Assembly (NCBI GenBank): GCA_036768485.1 | Contig: JAVLUZ010000735.1 | Span: forward strand, 1 to 64,000 | Direction of reading: 5' to 3' | Length of the DNA: 64,000 nt | DNA from: Mermis nigrescens | Taxonomy: Eukaryota > Nematoda > Enoplea > Mermithida > Mermithidae | Shown: piece by piece, positions 1-12,496 of the stretch | Layout: every line of letters starts with the position of its first letter | How positions within the stretch are numbered: position 1 is the first letter of the stretch | Position numbers and translations under genes: made by a program | Notes under the pieces: generated by a model | Seen by the model: the letters and a program-made list of their open reading frames with translations, nothing else | Told to the model about the DNA's origin: nothing | Databases searched by the model: none

Positions 1-265
1 CCCTATCCTTAACCATTGCCCATCCTTAAGCACACTGTGCCAGACTCATAAGCCGACCCCTATGCCATAACACTGTACATGCTATAACACTGGGACCAGA
101 CTCATAAGCCAACCCCTATGCCATAACACTGTACATGCTATAACACTAGGGCCTGACTATGGCTGGAACCGGCCTCCTATCCTTAACCACTACCTATTCT
201 TTACCATTGTCTATCCTTAACCATTGCCATATCTTATACACATTGGGGCCAGACTCACACGTATA
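1..265. repeat. Minisatellite, ~57 bp unit
   Basis: Two near-identical ~57 bp units lie at about 41-97 and 98-154, each running from CCAGACTCATAAGCC to ATGCTATAACACT. They are embedded in shorter repeats of CTATCCTTAACCATTGCC. There is no coding potential. The left end is cut by the window, so the array may be longer. A similar motif (TAGCACTGGGTATG) recurs at 29,640-29,830. Confidence 0.75.
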
Positions 266-469
266 ACTACTCCTATTGATAACATTTGTTGTGGCTATGG
301 TTGAGTTCCTTGAAAATTGTAACTGGTGCATTGGATATATTCAAGATTGGCAGTTTATCAATGCACACTGCTTCAATTGTTATCATTTAAGGCATGACAA
401 TGGACGAATCTTTCAGGAGAACTTCACTTGACTTTATATTTAGGGTACAACTAGGTAGATTTGGGACAG

Positions 470-925
470 ATTCTGTGGTCAAAATGAATCATAGACTTCT
501 TGGTGGCAGTTCCATGTAGATAATGCATGAATCTGACTTATTTCAGATTTATTTTCGAAAATTGATTTGAATCTAGGTTGGACATCTAGTATTGGCAGTA
601 GGACATTGTCAATTGTTAACCAATTATTATTTGAATCAAAGTGCAAATTTTCATTGCTTATTATTTTTAGTATGTCAGTTCCAATAAGAGCTGAATGTGG
701 ATAATCTTTCATTATATGGAAAAATAATCTGTGATTTTGATCTCAATCCAAGTAAGAGCTCTACTTGCCAATAGTTTGTATGTAATGCCCACTTAGTGCA
801 ATAGGTTCAGAAGTTGCTTTTAGGATATTAATATTTTTCTGTATAGCCTGATACTTGAGGAATTCTTCACTTACAAGAGATATTGTGGCTCCTGAGATTA
901 TTCAGACATAATAAAATGACAGGCT
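470..925 (-). pseudogene. Retropepsin-like protease relic of an LTR retrotransposon
   Basis: Read on the minus strand, this stretch has the order of an aspartic protease from a retroelement. A segment reading SGATISLVSEEFL lies near 890-850. It is followed by a basic linker with stop codons, then DYPHSALIGTDILK near 700-660 and a strand-rich tail. SGAT plus LIGTDIL is the usual flap/active-site to alpha-helix pattern of retropepsins. The catalytic Asp expected just before SGAT is replaced by Ile in this frame, and in-frame stops are present, so it is inactive. The gag-like relic on the same strand at 4,736-3,550 lies upstream, as expected for gag-pro order. Reverse transcriptase, if present, would lie beyond the left edge. 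Confidence 0.6.
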
Positions 926-1255
926 GAAAATGAATAGATGATAAATTTGAATGAGCAAATTGTCTTTGTTCATTTTCTTTGGGTCTTGGTTGCAACAAAA
1001 ATGATAGGAAAGGCTTCTCTGTGATTTACATTCAAGTTTTGTCTTTGTGGCTTACAGCAATAGAACAGAGACAGCTTATGCTCTGATGTAGGTGCATGGC
1101 ACAAAATCAACTTATAACTTATGTAGGCAATTATGATTAAAAGTGCTGCTATGCCTCATAGTATTCACAACAACTTCTAGAGGACCACAACTAGCTTATG
1201 TGCAACACTTTCAGATTTGTAAACAAGACCACTTACACTATGCTCAAAGGACTTG

Positions 1256-1500
1256 CTCGGTGCCCACCTGGGCTGGGGAGGAGGGGGTATGCATCCTTAG
1301 AAATCAAAATACCCCCAGAATTCAATTTTTGAAATTTTTTCCTGTTTTTTCGCAATTTTTTGATGCCAATGGATAGTGCTTGATGAGAAACGTCGAAAAA
1401 TGGTGTTTTTATTGCCATACCACCATTTTTAAGGCCATTTTTTGACCTTCAAAAATCTTGCACCCCCAGAATTTTCTTGCTGCCCACGTATGCTCGGTGC
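1256..1500 (-). mobile_element. CATA/TGGGC MITE copy 1, with 8 bp target duplication
   Basis: Element 1264-1492 is in reverse orientation, from CCACCTGGGC to GCCCACGTATG. It is flanked by perfect 8 bp duplications CTCGGTGC at 1256-1263 and 1493-1500. The interior has the family signature: a C-rich end, GAATTCAATTTTTGAAA, GATGCCAATGGATAGTGCTT, and GCCATACCACCATTTTTAAGG. It is non-autonomous and has no ORF. Confidence 0.85.
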
Positions 1501-1900
1501 TTCTAAAATAGAGGCAATGCCATCACCTATTCCTTCGATTGCATTTCTTAATGCTGATGGATCAAGTGATAAGGAGCTTGTATAATTGAGCAAATGATTG
1601 CATTGTTGTTGAAGTTGCATGAATTTTAGTGATGAACTCTATATCATTTCTAAGTGAGGATTGCTATCAAAATAATAGTCATCAAAAGTGGCGGTGAATC
1701 AAAAGTTACGCTTTCTGGATGTGATTTCCATGCTAGTTCTATTGCAATTTTGCTAACGGAAATCAGTCCTTTTGAAGTTCTGTATGCATGTAGATTTTGA
1801 TCATAATACTCACCAGAAATGACTTTTGAGCATGATGTTCTTGGTGAGTCTTTGACTATGTCCTGGCTTCCAGGAAGAATGAAATGAATTTCTCCTTGTT
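1501..1900 (-). pseudogene. Unassigned coding-like relic between gag and protease
   Basis: On the minus strand a helix-rich segment reading LLNYTSSLSLDPSALRN occurs at about 1,600-1,540. A second stretch reading VSKIAIELAWKSHPE occurs at about 1,760-1,710, in another frame. Both lie between the gag-like and protease-like relics of the same strand. They are therefore probably decayed polyprotein of the same LTR element, interrupted by the MITE at 1,264-1,492. I do not recognise a domain. Confidence 0.3.
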
Positions 1901-1956
1901 ATCTTTTGCAGGCTGAAGATGATAGCAACTATCATTAATCTTATATTCCCAATATA

Positions 1957-2531
1957 CAGGGTGTCACGAAATGATAGCCCCCTCCAGAAACCAACTTTCG
2001 AGAATCATGGAAAAAATATACAAATACCATGTTATAGAGTATTCAATTCTGCGTCGGATACTTATTCTATCAAAGCGCAATGTGCACCGTTAATTTTTTG
2101 TTGATCAGAAACAAAAAATATCTCAGTATTTCGAATTTCACGACTCACGTTGATTTAAGAATCCATATAACTGTCTTCTGCTTGGTCGACCTGCCTTAAA
2201 TGCATAGTCATTGAACATAACAGATTGTCAGACTATTACGCATCATATTCTAATTCATTTAACACCATACGCCAATTTTTCGATGCTGTTTCTGCAGAAT
2301 AGCGACCGATTTCTGACTCCATGTGCATAGGCTTTTCTAATCGATTCGTCACAACTTTACTAAGATAGATCTTATTCAGAGCTACTTGTAAAAATTTCTT
2401 TTTTGCAATGTATAAATCACTTTTTACTACCCAAAGCAGAATTGAATGCTCTATAAGGTAGTGCCTACAGATTTTTTCTATCGTACCCTGAAATCAATTT
2501 TTGGAGGGGGCTATCATTTTGTGACACCCTG
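1957..2531. mobile_element. Mariner-like MITE, 575 bp, ~100 bp inverted repeats
   Basis: It starts CAGGGTGTCACGAAATGATA and ends with the inverse TATCATTTTGTGACACCCTG. It is flanked by TA (TATA) on both sides. The inverted similarity continues inward for about 100 bp, reaching GAGTATTCAATTCTGC on the left and GCAGAATTGAATGCTC on the right. The CAGGGTG terminus and TA target duplication fit the Tc1/mariner superfamily. There is no transposase. It sits inside the LTR-element relic. Confidence 0.8.
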
Positions 2532-2533
2532 TA

Positions 2534-3549
2534 TATGAGTTATACTTACAACATAGCAATCCCATATCATGAGAATTTCTCAGCAAATCGAGTATGTATA
2601 TTATATCAATTTAATAGAATCCTAGCTCCAACAGAAGGATCTATTCACAAAAGTTGCCATATAATTTTAAGTTGGTTTGATGCTATATAGCATAAATTTA
2701 GCCAAATTTCACAAAAATCATACATTTCTAATGCTTGTATCAAAGCTTGCAGATAGTTTAGTTTAAAGTTGACTGGATTGTTGTTCTCAGAATTCTTTTA
2801 ATATGTGGATTTGACGCATTTATACCAAGCTTGTGCATAGTATGCGTATGCTGTTAAAACATAGGACAATTTCCAGTTTTTGCATGACAAGCCCCTGTAT
2901 GGCCTAAATTACTCATTAACATATGTCCATTGTATGTAGCAATCTGACCTTGCTAGAAAATTGCTATATTTTCGTTTCTGTACATATGTTGTGACAGCAA
3001 TATTTGTACTTCAATGAATTATTAGTTGCTAATAGTCCATTATGATTAAGCAACGGATTTTCATGTTATTTTCTTTGCTCTATGGCAATTTGACAATCTT
3101 GCACCAAACTCTTGAATGTTTTTGTGTCTGAAGTTATGCTATGCGATCCAAAAACTGACATTTGTACAGATTGTACGCTTTTTCATGGTGCATTTATATG
3201 CTTTACTGACTGATGGACTATTATTCATAATATACAGATCCTACAGTATCATTCTGAACTGGCGGCAACTCTGGTGGCATACATTTAATTATTTCAGGTA
3301 CTACAAACAGTAAGCCAGCATTACTACTTCCACAGAACTGATAGAAGCTATCAACAACATGAGCAGACTAATAATGAAAATTGGCATACATTTAGAAGTA
3401 TATCTGAACATATGATTAATCACTGAAAGTGCCATTAACAGAACCACATATATTTGCCATTTATTCATAACTTACTTAGGTACCTCACACTTTTTTGCGT
3501 AATTTGAAAACATTGGTGCTATGCTTACACCAGATTCTAGATTGATCAT
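2534..3549. other. Gene-free AT-rich stretch
   Basis: Small frames are present on both strands but none has a recognisable domain or a splice-consistent extension. On the minus strand it is the expected spacer between gag-like and protease-like relics and may be heavily decayed polyprotein. Confidence 0.4.
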
Positions 3550-4736
3550 TGCAGACTCAGGTAGTTAACTCATTCAACTGTTGCTTAAGAGCCGAATTCT
3601 GATTTTGCAATGTTCTCATAGTTTCTTGCTTTTCAATAGCGTTTTGATGCTCAGAAAACAGAGGCTGATTGAAAACAGGCTGACTAAAATTAGCAAAAGT
3701 TGGATTTTGCTGTCACCAAGTATTTGGTGGTCTGTACTGCCTAGAATTATGATTTGTGTTGTAGAAACGTTGTTGATTGTATGAGTATCTAAGTGGATGT
3801 ACATGCCATGATTGTGTTTGAGCAATACACTTCATACACACAGCTTTTACATGTCCTTTTTTATGACAGTAATGACATATTGGCTAACTGTTAGAACTGC
3901 GATCAGGAAATGTTTGAGTTCTAAAATGAGGTGTTGATTGAGTATGAGCATTCGATGAGAAAGTAGATTTTCTTTGATTTACTGAGTTTGGTTTATTGTA
4001 GTTTTGACATGATGTGTTAGTGTTAGGTTATATGTTAGACTGAGATGGCAATCTTGGAGTGTTTAAAACACTATATGTCTGTTGTGATTGGCAATTAAGA
4101 AGAGTAAATTGAGCTTCAGCCTCTCAAGCTGCTGTTTCTGCTGCTACAAAACGTTGTGGATTTTTCAAAATTACAATGCACCACAGTTCAGGTAAAAGTC
4201 CAGAGAGAAAGTATTTTTGCATCAGTTTATCTTGACCCTGCTTTCAAGTTCTCGGGTAAGCTTCATTGGTAAGCTGTTGTATATCCACCGCATATTGCAG
4301 TACTTTTTCATATGGTTGTTGTTGTTGTCGTCTAACATGTAATTCCACTGATTTTATATCACTTGCTGTAAGCTGGTAGGTATCTTTGCTGCAAGATTTC
4401 CACTATTTCATCACATGACATTACTGATCTTCGATCAGATGGGATTCCATTAAATGTAACCTTGGCAGATACCCATAAAACTGTTGGTAAAATAGCCCTT
4501 TTATATTCATCAGACTAATTCAAAGCATGAGCATACCAATTAAATCAATCTAGCCATAAATTAAAATTATCATCTGTTCTTCCATAAAAGGAATCTTGGT
4601 CTGCCTTCAAGGATGGTGGGCAGATAGGTGGATGTTCTTGCCTTGTTGCTATTGAATCACAGATTTCCTCCAGAGCCTCACTGATTTGTTGCATTGCTTG
4701 AGAATGAGTAAACATTGATTTCAATTTGAAATCCAA
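3550..4736 (-). pseudogene. Gag polyprotein relic with CCHC zinc knuckle
   Basis: The minus-strand reading opens near 4,736 with a helical segment (SQAMQQISEALEEICDS). Next is FNLWLD with FNWYAHALN and DEYKRAILPTVLW, a pattern common in capsid domains of retrotransposon Gag proteins. At about 3,878-3,838 lies CHYCHKKGHVKAVC, a C-x2-C-x4-H-x4-C zinc knuckle. It is followed by an Asn/Gln-rich tail (SYNQQRFYNTNHNSRQYR) and a heptad-like region (QNQNSALKQQLNELT). Several in-frame stops and frame changes show it is dead. The group (Ty3/Gypsy or BEL/Pao) cannot be decided without the reverse transcriptase. Confidence 0.7.
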
Positions 4737-4740
4737 TCAA

Positions 4741-5387
4741 TGTTTATAAACAACAATCAGTCAATTCAATCAGCAAATAGTTTTTAATCAGAAATCGGGT
4801 AAAACACAACTATAATCAGTATTTCCGGATTGCCCCACAAATTATATAGCCTTTTACAGCTTAATCCTGGATTCTATAGCTAATTAAGTTGTGCTTTAAT
4901 TGTATTTGATTGAATGCAACATGTTGTTGAGAATAAGTATAACTAAATAACCCCAAAATACGTAGGTAATCACAGTATATAGTTATAATAATATTCACTA
5001 ATAAAGTTTGAAAGTTTAAATTGTTTTAACTAACCAATTATTTAGCCTTGTGTCAGTATTTAATACAAATTAAATAAAACCTACAATATGTGTAACATAC
5101 ACGCTACAGTTTGAATGACAATTGTTTTGTTAAAACTATAATTGAGAAACAAATCTTGCGCAATCATGAATGAAACGTTACCACCAAAATTTGTAAAAAA
5201 GATTATTGAATGGTGTAAAACAAATGCTTGATTTGCCCAAATTTCGGTTACATTTCCATATTGTTATTATTTTTTGTGTTTTTTTGTTTGTATTTTGGCC
5301 TCTGGGCTTTAACATTAATTTGTATTTTTTCATTTATTGTTCTTTCTTACTGTTATTTTGCCTTTGTGCTTTTTTAAGCATGTTCAA
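4741..5387. other. Gene-free AT-rich stretch upstream of gag relic
   Basis: This should correspond to the leader and possibly the LTR of the minus-strand retroelement, but no direct repeat partner is visible in the window. No supported gene. Confidence 0.35.
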
Positions 5388-8300
5388 ACTAGTGGAAAAA
5401 TGCTCAAAGAGCACTAAAAGTTATATGTTTGTGTTTGTTGGAAGAGTCAAAAGTGGAATACAAGCAGTATTTAGTAACATTAATGCAACAAACAATATCA
5501 AAATTCACCAATAAAAATGTACACAATCCACCCAAAATCAAACATATCTCCGCCTTTTTTCATGATGTGATATAAGCCTTTTGTTTTTGAAAAACTCTTG
5601 TTGAGTAGCTCTAGAGCGAGCTCTTTAGCGAGTTACAGTAAATAAAAAGAAGAGCTTTTTTGGAGCAAAAATGAGCTGAAAAAACTGGTATAAGTGCTAA
5701 AATAGAATTTAAAAAGTACTTTATAACGCACTTTATCGTCATTTAAGGCACTGGAAGAAAATCTTCATTTTTCATCGATTTTTGGCCTTTATTTTGCCTC
5801 ATTTTCTGTAAAAAATGTCCGATTTTTTCAATGATCCGTAAAATCTCTCATCTGATTATATAACTTTAAAGGTTATGGTGGTTGTACAGTGGATATTAAG
5901 CAAAACAAAAAAAGGTTTTTTTAAGGTGTGGACTATATCATATAGGAAGCGTCAGCTTCCTATATTTATGTTTGATTTGTATATGCTTGGACCATATTTG
6001 ACTCAAAGACAGCTTTCTGTTGTAAAAATGCCCAAATCCATCTAGGTTATTCTTGACTATACATTCTCAATTTTATCTCTTATTCATTAGCCTGACAAAA
6101 AGTTTTTGTTGGGTCAAAAAGTTTTCAACGTCATGTGTATCGATGATTCATATAGGAAAAACAAAATGACAGAGAATTTGAATGAATATTTAGTTTGTGT
6201 AATGCTTTTGAGTTCGAATTCAAGATTTGTTCAGAGGACCATTCTGAAAAGTGCCTCGTGTCCGTATCATTTTAGCATACTTTTTCTTAAATAAATTCAA
6301 TTCAAATCAGTTGTAAATAGTAATTTAAATTAAGTAACATTAAGTGTTTTTGCATCTAAATGGGTGCTGTTCTTTACAGGTTTTATGCAGAAAATAAAAT
6401 TTTTTCAAGAAACAAGAATAGACTCCCATTACTCTATGTGCCTAATTGTGTATGTAACTTTAATTGGTATCTCATTGTTCCTAAATTGTTTTATCATGTC
6501 TGTTTGAGAAAAATTTATAGAATTATGTTTTTCAGGATTGTGCCTCTCATGGTCGGGATCCCGAGAATTCGGCAAATCCTCCTTCCAAAAAAATCGATAG
6601 AGAACCCCCTGAAAATGAATTTTGCTGCTATTTTGTGATTTTCAAATGAAATTCAACCCTATGGTCAATAAGTCTCAGGGGTTAAATTAACGGCCAAGGG
6701 TTAAGTATTTCATACATTCAATGTGTCTACACATTCGTGTACCTATGCATGGCATTTGTAGGTATAACCAGTTGCAATTTTGCATTGCACACAACTAATC
6801 AATATTTCAAAACATCTGAATAATCCCAGAATGCGCAAGCATACCTCTTATTTATTACTATTGGAATTGTACTTGAAACAAACGTATTGAGTTCGACCTA
6901 CTTTATGTACTACATAATGTTCAGTTAGAAACGGGGGATTTTTGTATGGAGAGGTGGTCTGTACTCTAAGTTTTCCAAAAGAGTCAAAAAATAAAAAACC
7001 CATGCACTCACTTGCAAACTAACTCTTCTTTGCTGTTTTATCCTGTGAATTTTTAGTCAACATGATTAGTGGTATAGAAAATTTTACAAGAAATTTCACA
7101 AGTTCAAACAATTTTGCAAAAAATGTTTAAATTTCTCTTAATTTTAGCAAAAACTTGGTGCGAAGCCCCAAAAAATTTGTTGAATTTCAACAGAAAGACG
7201 TTTTAAGACTCGGAATTATTCGTTATTTTCTGTTACCTTTGAGCATTTAGTGTATAATACAATTTTTTAGAATAGCGTGCTAAAAAATAAAAGAAAATTA
7301 CAAAATATGGCTTGATCAAAAAAGTGAATAAATGTAAGAAGTGTTTGTATTGGTGTTAAATATATGGAATTATGACAGTTGACGACCAGAAATTGTTGCA
7401 CAATAAATATCCATTCTTTATCTCGCCACCAATGGGAAGGGCAGCCGCGACACCCAGTAGCTCCCTCTTGAATGTGCCACTGCATATATTCAAGAATGGA
7501 ATCAAACTCAAAATTGAGCGTGTATAATGAAATGATAGACAGGCTCAGAATTTATATAAAAAATAAAAATAAAAAATCGACGATTTCCTGATTTTGACAG
7601 TGTTATTGAAAACATCAAAAATTGTGAAATCTGCATTTCATTTCACAAAAAAAATGTTACTAATTGAATTCAATTTTCTCGCAGCACAAAATTTAAACCT
7701 ACTCAGAATTCTTATAATCATACAATACCGAACCAAGAAAGACCTAAACGAGCTTTGCAGAAATAATCCTGCTTGCTATCGAAGCTACCTTTTACAAAAT
7801 AAAATGGAAAAAGTTAACCCTTATCGATTTAACCCTTTCATACGGAAACCGGATTTAACTATAATATACAATTCACTTTACCCTCAAGGGTTAAATTAAC
7901 CCTGGAGTTAGGTTAGACCGCCCAGATCTATGATTTCTCGACTTCTGTGACAATTGCAGTATTGTCCACTATACATATGTCAATTTTCAATTTTGTCTTC
8001 TCATAGATTGTTGTGTTGGAATGTGGGTTTTATTCTGCTTAACAGAGGCTAGTGGCAAAGTTAATTTATATTTACTTGATTAGCAAGAATTTTCAGCTTT
8101 GCCCAGCAGGTTCATGCTTAAATCAGCTAAGAGTGTAATTAAATGATTGGTATGATTAATTATCTTTCGATATCTTCAAGGCCTATCTGTTGAAAGAAAT
8201 CTGAAAATTTCACTAAAATTCTGCTTTACCAAAAACAATCTAAACATAACATTAGGGCCTGTTAATCGAGTATATTGAAAAATCAACTTAATAATTTCTG

Positions 8301-8660
8301 TCACAGCCTTTTCATTTGATTCATACAAATATAATTATTCTATGAGGGCCGCCAACAAAGGAATTGTATATGGCATGTACTTCAACTTTTTAAGCGATTT
8401 TAGAGGGTCTTAATCTTAGTATGTAGCTCTCTGCGGCCGCTTGTTTTGTCATCTAAGCACGGCTTGTAATTTTGACAGTTGATCATGAAAAAAGGCGGAG
8501 ATATGTTTGATTTTGGGTGGATTGTGTACATTTTTATTGGTGAATTTTGATATTGTTTGTCGCATTAATGTTACTAAATACTGCTTGTATCCCACTTTTG
8601 ACTCTTCCAACAAACGCAAACATATAACTTTTAGTGCTCTTCGAGCATTTTTCCACTAGT
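5388..8660. mobile_element. 3.27 kb segment bounded by 178 bp inverted repeats
   Basis: The left arm is 5,388-5,566 and the right arm 8,483-8,660. They are inverted copies with a few mismatches. Outer ends read ACTAGTGGAAAAATGCTC and GAGCATTTTTCCACTAGT; inner ends read CGCCTTTTTTCATGAT and ATCATGAAAAAAGGCG. The interior has no transposase-like ORF. It contains an 11 bp-stem hairpin at 5,942-5,967 and scattered short frames. No clear target duplication is seen. It is probably a non-autonomous or gutted DNA transposon, but a chance inverted pair of another repeat is possible. Confidence 0.65.
5942..5967. other. Strong hairpin (GGAAGC-GTCA-GCTTCC)
   Basis: A stem of 11 bp (ATATAGGAAGC with GCTTCCTATAT) surrounds a 4-nt loop GTCA. 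A closely related hairpin occurs at 26,044-26,070 with loop TAAC. Hairpins of this type often mark ends of single-strand-transposing elements, but no CTRR end follows here. Confidence 0.5.
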
Positions 8661-10106
8661 GCCCAACTTTTGACTATCTCGGTTTACGAGATTGTTTGTG
8701 TCATTTCACTGATTGATACTTACGCAGATGTTGCGTTGGGTGGTTTTCAATAATGGAGATGCTACCCCGAGGTCCTTCAAATGGGCTGATGTACGTGCAA
8801 CGTTTACTATATGTGACATAGAAAATCAATATGAATATTCAAAAATTGCATACAAAGTAGCCTAAGTGACTTTAACACTCAATTTCAAACTCAAGAATCA
8901 AGAAACCCCAAGTCCACGTGCAAATCGACTAAATCTCATCTTTGATTTATGATAACTACTTTTTTCGCGTTAATCACTTTTCCTAATTTACCTTACTTGG
9001 TTGATAAAAGCCGCGCAAGTGTTAATTTGCCTATGTTCAGATTTGCCCTTTCCTATTTTCTTAACACTTGCTCACATATGTTTTGTATCGATATAATTTA
9101 TTGTTTTTCTCAGTTTTCCCCGATTGCTGAACACTGAATCTATATTCTGTTTCTTTAAGCTTTCAGGTTTTTGAAAAAATTTAAAATGATTACAAAAGTG
9201 CTTTAAAACTAATACGGTAAATGTGATATTCCTTAGTATAATGAGTTATATGGGGACGTATGCCATTGCTAAGCCGCCTTACTGCATCAACATTTTAAAC
9301 CACTTTTGTAGCCTGATTATTGCGGAGAAATTTAAAAGAAAACCGCAAAATTAAATGGAACAGATTATAACAAATACTTTAAAGCTAAATGAAGGGATCT
9401 ATTTACAAAGCGGACGTCTATTGTGTCCTATTCTACGTATTTCTTGTTCTCAATTCTGAGAGTTTGTCATGTTTTTACTGATATTCATCCTTAAACGTAC
9501 AAAAAATTGAAGAATTTCGCGATTTTTGACGTAAATGAAATGTAGAATATGATGCAAAGAAACTATGTGCCTATAATGTTACTTGTATATACTTCATTTA
9601 ATAATATATACAACCTTTGGTACATTCAATTATAAAACACCTTATCGTACGCGATAATTAAGATTTAACTAACATAATTCTCACGAGTACATACGTAACA
9701 AGACAAGCAATATTTAGTATTAAACTCTTGTCGCACAAACATAATTTTCGAATAATTAAAAGAAGAACCGCTATTAAACAAATATCACGAAAACATCAAA
9801 ACCTTTAGCGAAATTTAATACGACATGATTAATAAAAAATTCAAAAATAATTATACTCCACTACAATACAAAACAAACAATCATTCGCTGCTTTATACAG
9901 CTAACTAACTTTTAAATTTGGCCAAACGACTCGCGACATAATACATGTCGAACCGGTACAAAAATCGCCAAAAACACATATTATTGCCACAACATTTTCA
10001 AATTCCAAAGTGAAAATACTTAAAATAATTATATTTTAATATAACGCTTAACAAAAAATCATATCGAGTACTAATATGTAAACGTAAATCATACATCTGA
10101 CAAACG
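8661..10106. other. Gene-free AT-rich stretch
   Basis: No supported gene. A segment at about 9,945-10,000 (GTCGAACCGGTACAAAAATC) resembles part of the last RPA-like exon at 10,145-10,200 (GTCGAATCGGTACGGAAATC), which suggests a degenerate local duplication of that exon's 3' end. Confidence 0.4.
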
Positions 10107-10365
10107 TTAATCATCTTTACTAACCACTTCGGTTACCACACACGTCGAATCGGTACGGAAATCGCCAAAAAATTCTATCGGCAATATATCTTCCAATTCG
10201 AAAATAAAACTAGCTTTATCGAACGCAGAAATCAAGCCCGTATCCGTCCTTCCCATCAATTTCAATAACGAATCCCTATAAAACTTAGCATCTATGTATT
10301 TTTCTCCTTCGTCCAACAACCATTTCTTCGAACAAACACCTTTACAAATACTCCAGCATAAGCAT
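10107..10365 (-). CDS. Putative RPA1-like gene, last exon
   Basis: The minus-strand frame opens at a plausible acceptor (TTGTTTAG before 10,365) and ends at a stop at 10,107. It reads CLCWSICKGVCSKKW, a cysteine-rich start, then KFYRDSLLKLMGRTDTGLIS, then AFDKASFIFELEDILPIEFF. A D/T-TG-hydrophobic turn followed by FDKAS resembles the OB-fold strands of the zinc-ribbon domain of replication protein A large subunit. The match is by eye only. It could be a diverged single-strand DNA-binding protein, a truncated paralogue, or another OB-fold protein. Confidence 0.4.
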
Positions 10366-11213
10366 CTAAACAAATAACTCATTCATCTTAAATAACCTAA
10401 AACTAGTATTGTTTTCTAAACAATCAAAAATTTTAAACATTGAAGCATGTAGTACACTTTGCATCAAAGGACGACGGAGGGCAACCGACACCGCCTCTAG
10501 AGGCGAAAATTCGCTCCGCAGTAAAGCCCATCAACTGTATTTAACTATTGAACATTAACAATGATTTTATACTCTTTCAAAAATATTTTTTTAACTTTTT
10601 GCGCCGATTCATACATAATTTTCTAACGAGATGCCGACTTTTTTAAATTTTTTAAAACCTTTTCGACAGTTCTTGGGAATTTCCCATCTTCACCCCTGTC
10701 CTAAAATCCTGCATTGTCCCCTGATCGTACTTTAATCTGCACAATATTAATAATTTTTCCATTAAAACTTTTTTCTCAATTACAAAAATAATACTTTTAC
10801 ACTGTTTTAGTCATCATTTTAGGACTTTTTAAACCTTTTTTGACACTCTTTGTAACACTTACTGTTCGGTCCCATCCTAAAACCACTGATCCATCCGAGG
10901 TCATTCTCCAACTTCCACAATCTTATAAAAATTCTTTCATAATAATTACTAGCCTATTCAAAAAATGCCGGTATTTAAAGCATTATTCTAAGACATTTTA
11001 AACCCTTTTTGACACCTTTTCGGAAATTTCCTGTTGCGCCCCTATCCTAAAATGTTGCGTCCACATATGATCGTACATAGTTTAACAATCGTTATTGATT
11101 ATATATGAAATTTGTAAGACAAATTTACAAAACCTTCATTTTCCAGTTGAAACTATCATGTCCGTAGATACGTTTTTGACTAAATTCGGACGAAAACTTG
11201 ATCGACTTTAAAC
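10366..11213. other. AT-rich stretch, probable intron of the RPA-like model
   Basis: There is no coding signal. It has three loosely repeated blocks of about 170-180 bp, each with a version of TTTTAAACCTTTTTGACAC followed by a C-rich CCTATCCTAAAA segment (near 10,650-10,710, 10,830-10,880 and 10,990-11,050). This is a degenerate tandem repeat. Confidence 0.45.
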
Positions 11214-11482
11214 CATAGCTGGGCTTGGGGCTTTTAGCGATGTGCGTGTAACCCCCAAAATGCCAAATACCTACCATGAAAACGAAAACATCCAACAATA
11301 CTCCCCAGAATACAACTTTTGAAAATTTTTTGTTCTTCTTTTATCAATTTTTCGATGCCAATAGACAGAGCTCGACAAGAAACGTTGCAAAACGATGTTT
11401 TTCGCCATGGCACCATTTTTAACTCGTATATTTGAATTTTAAAAAATTTTGCACCCCAGCACTTTGGTGTCACCCACCTTTG
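11214..11482 (-). mobile_element. CATA/TGGGC MITE copy 2
   Basis: It is in reverse orientation, from CATAGCTGGGCTTGGGG to CACCCACCTTTG. The flanks CTTTAAAC and TTTTAGAC match at 6 of 8 positions. It has diverged more than most copies. It lies about 20 bp downstream (minus strand) of the RPA-like zinc-ribbon exon, so it may have damaged that exon or its donor. Confidence 0.7.
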
Positions 11483-11499
11483 TTTTAGACCCCACTGTC

Positions 11500-11754
11500 T
11501 GACTGACCCAAACAGTTTATAGTTCGAAAATGATCTAAATGTAAAGTGAACATAAGGATTGTTACCCTCGTTACTAATTTTTCTTCGACATTTCCGACAC
11601 GTTCGTAAACCAGTTGATTCCTTTTTACTGCCAAAAAACCGCATTCGGACCGTTTACACACAGGAAACTGACTAATTGTTGACAAATCAACAGATTCCAA
11701 AACGTACATTAGCTTGTTCAAAGTATTGTCAGGATCAATCGAGTTTGGTACTTC
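11500..11754 (-). CDS. Putative RPA1-like gene, zinc-ribbon exon (possibly broken)
   Basis: After the acceptor TTTATAG (11,755) the frame reads EVPNSIDPDNTLNKLMYVLE, continuing in phase 0 from the upstream exon. It then reads SQFPVCKRSECGFLAVKRN, giving C-x4-C. The second half of a zinc ribbon, TCRKCRRKI (C-x2-C), is present in the neighbouring frame immediately after QLVYE. In RPA1 the ribbon has this C-x4-C ... C-x2-C spacing. Either a one-base frameshift has broken the exon or the true splice differs. The 3' end of the exon is uncertain. Confidence 0.45.
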
Positions 11755-12496
11755 CTATAAATAATATAATAAAACAAATATAATTCATTCAATTCGCATA
11801 GTTATATTCGACATATACGTGAAATTGTACACACTAATCGCAAAGTGTACAATTTTAATTTTTCCCACCGAAATATAAACAACTTATCTTGAATTCGATA
11901 AAAATCTAATTTTTTATACATAGTTGAAGAAGAATTTTGTAGTAAAAATACAACATTTTATTTTTATATTAGAAATCTGTTTTCCTATCATAAAAAATCG
12001 ATATGATAATCAAAATCGACAAATTTTCGAACTATTTTCGACGTTTTTTAAAAATCGGACGTCCGCCTAACCAGAAATTCTGGACCCACTGAGGCTCTAT
12101 TTTCTGCATTTGATATCGATGCGAAAGTACTACTTTTATGAAAATTCAGCCAGACCTCTTATCTGTTATTATCTCATTATATTTATCTACTAGTTTTCTC
12201 TTAAATTTTACTGCTTTCTCTAAGTAATTCCTGCAAGCTTAATTCGGCAATTGTAAATTTATTTTGAACACTTTTCTAACCACAAATTTTGGCAATAATC
12301 AATATAATATCGTTAAAGACGTGAACCAAAAATCATAATTTTTTTACGTTATCATTCATTCAACACTTAATATTAATTATTCTTTAATAAGAGCTTTTGA
12401 AATTATCCCATATCTACTGCCTAGAAAATAACACTTAAACCCATTTTTATATCAAAAAACGACAAAATGTTGACCGATAAAGTGAATAATTCCTAC

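Noticed and set aside
5206..5514. 102-codon hydrophobic frame
   Set aside because: T-rich DNA gives Phe/Leu-rich frames; its second half is the left inverted arm of the 5.4-8.7 kb segment.
6540..6580. GGGATCCCGAGAATTCGG, which looks like a cloning adaptor
   Set aside because: It continues into ordinary AT-rich sequence on both sides and lacks a vector context. Chance occurrence is more likely.
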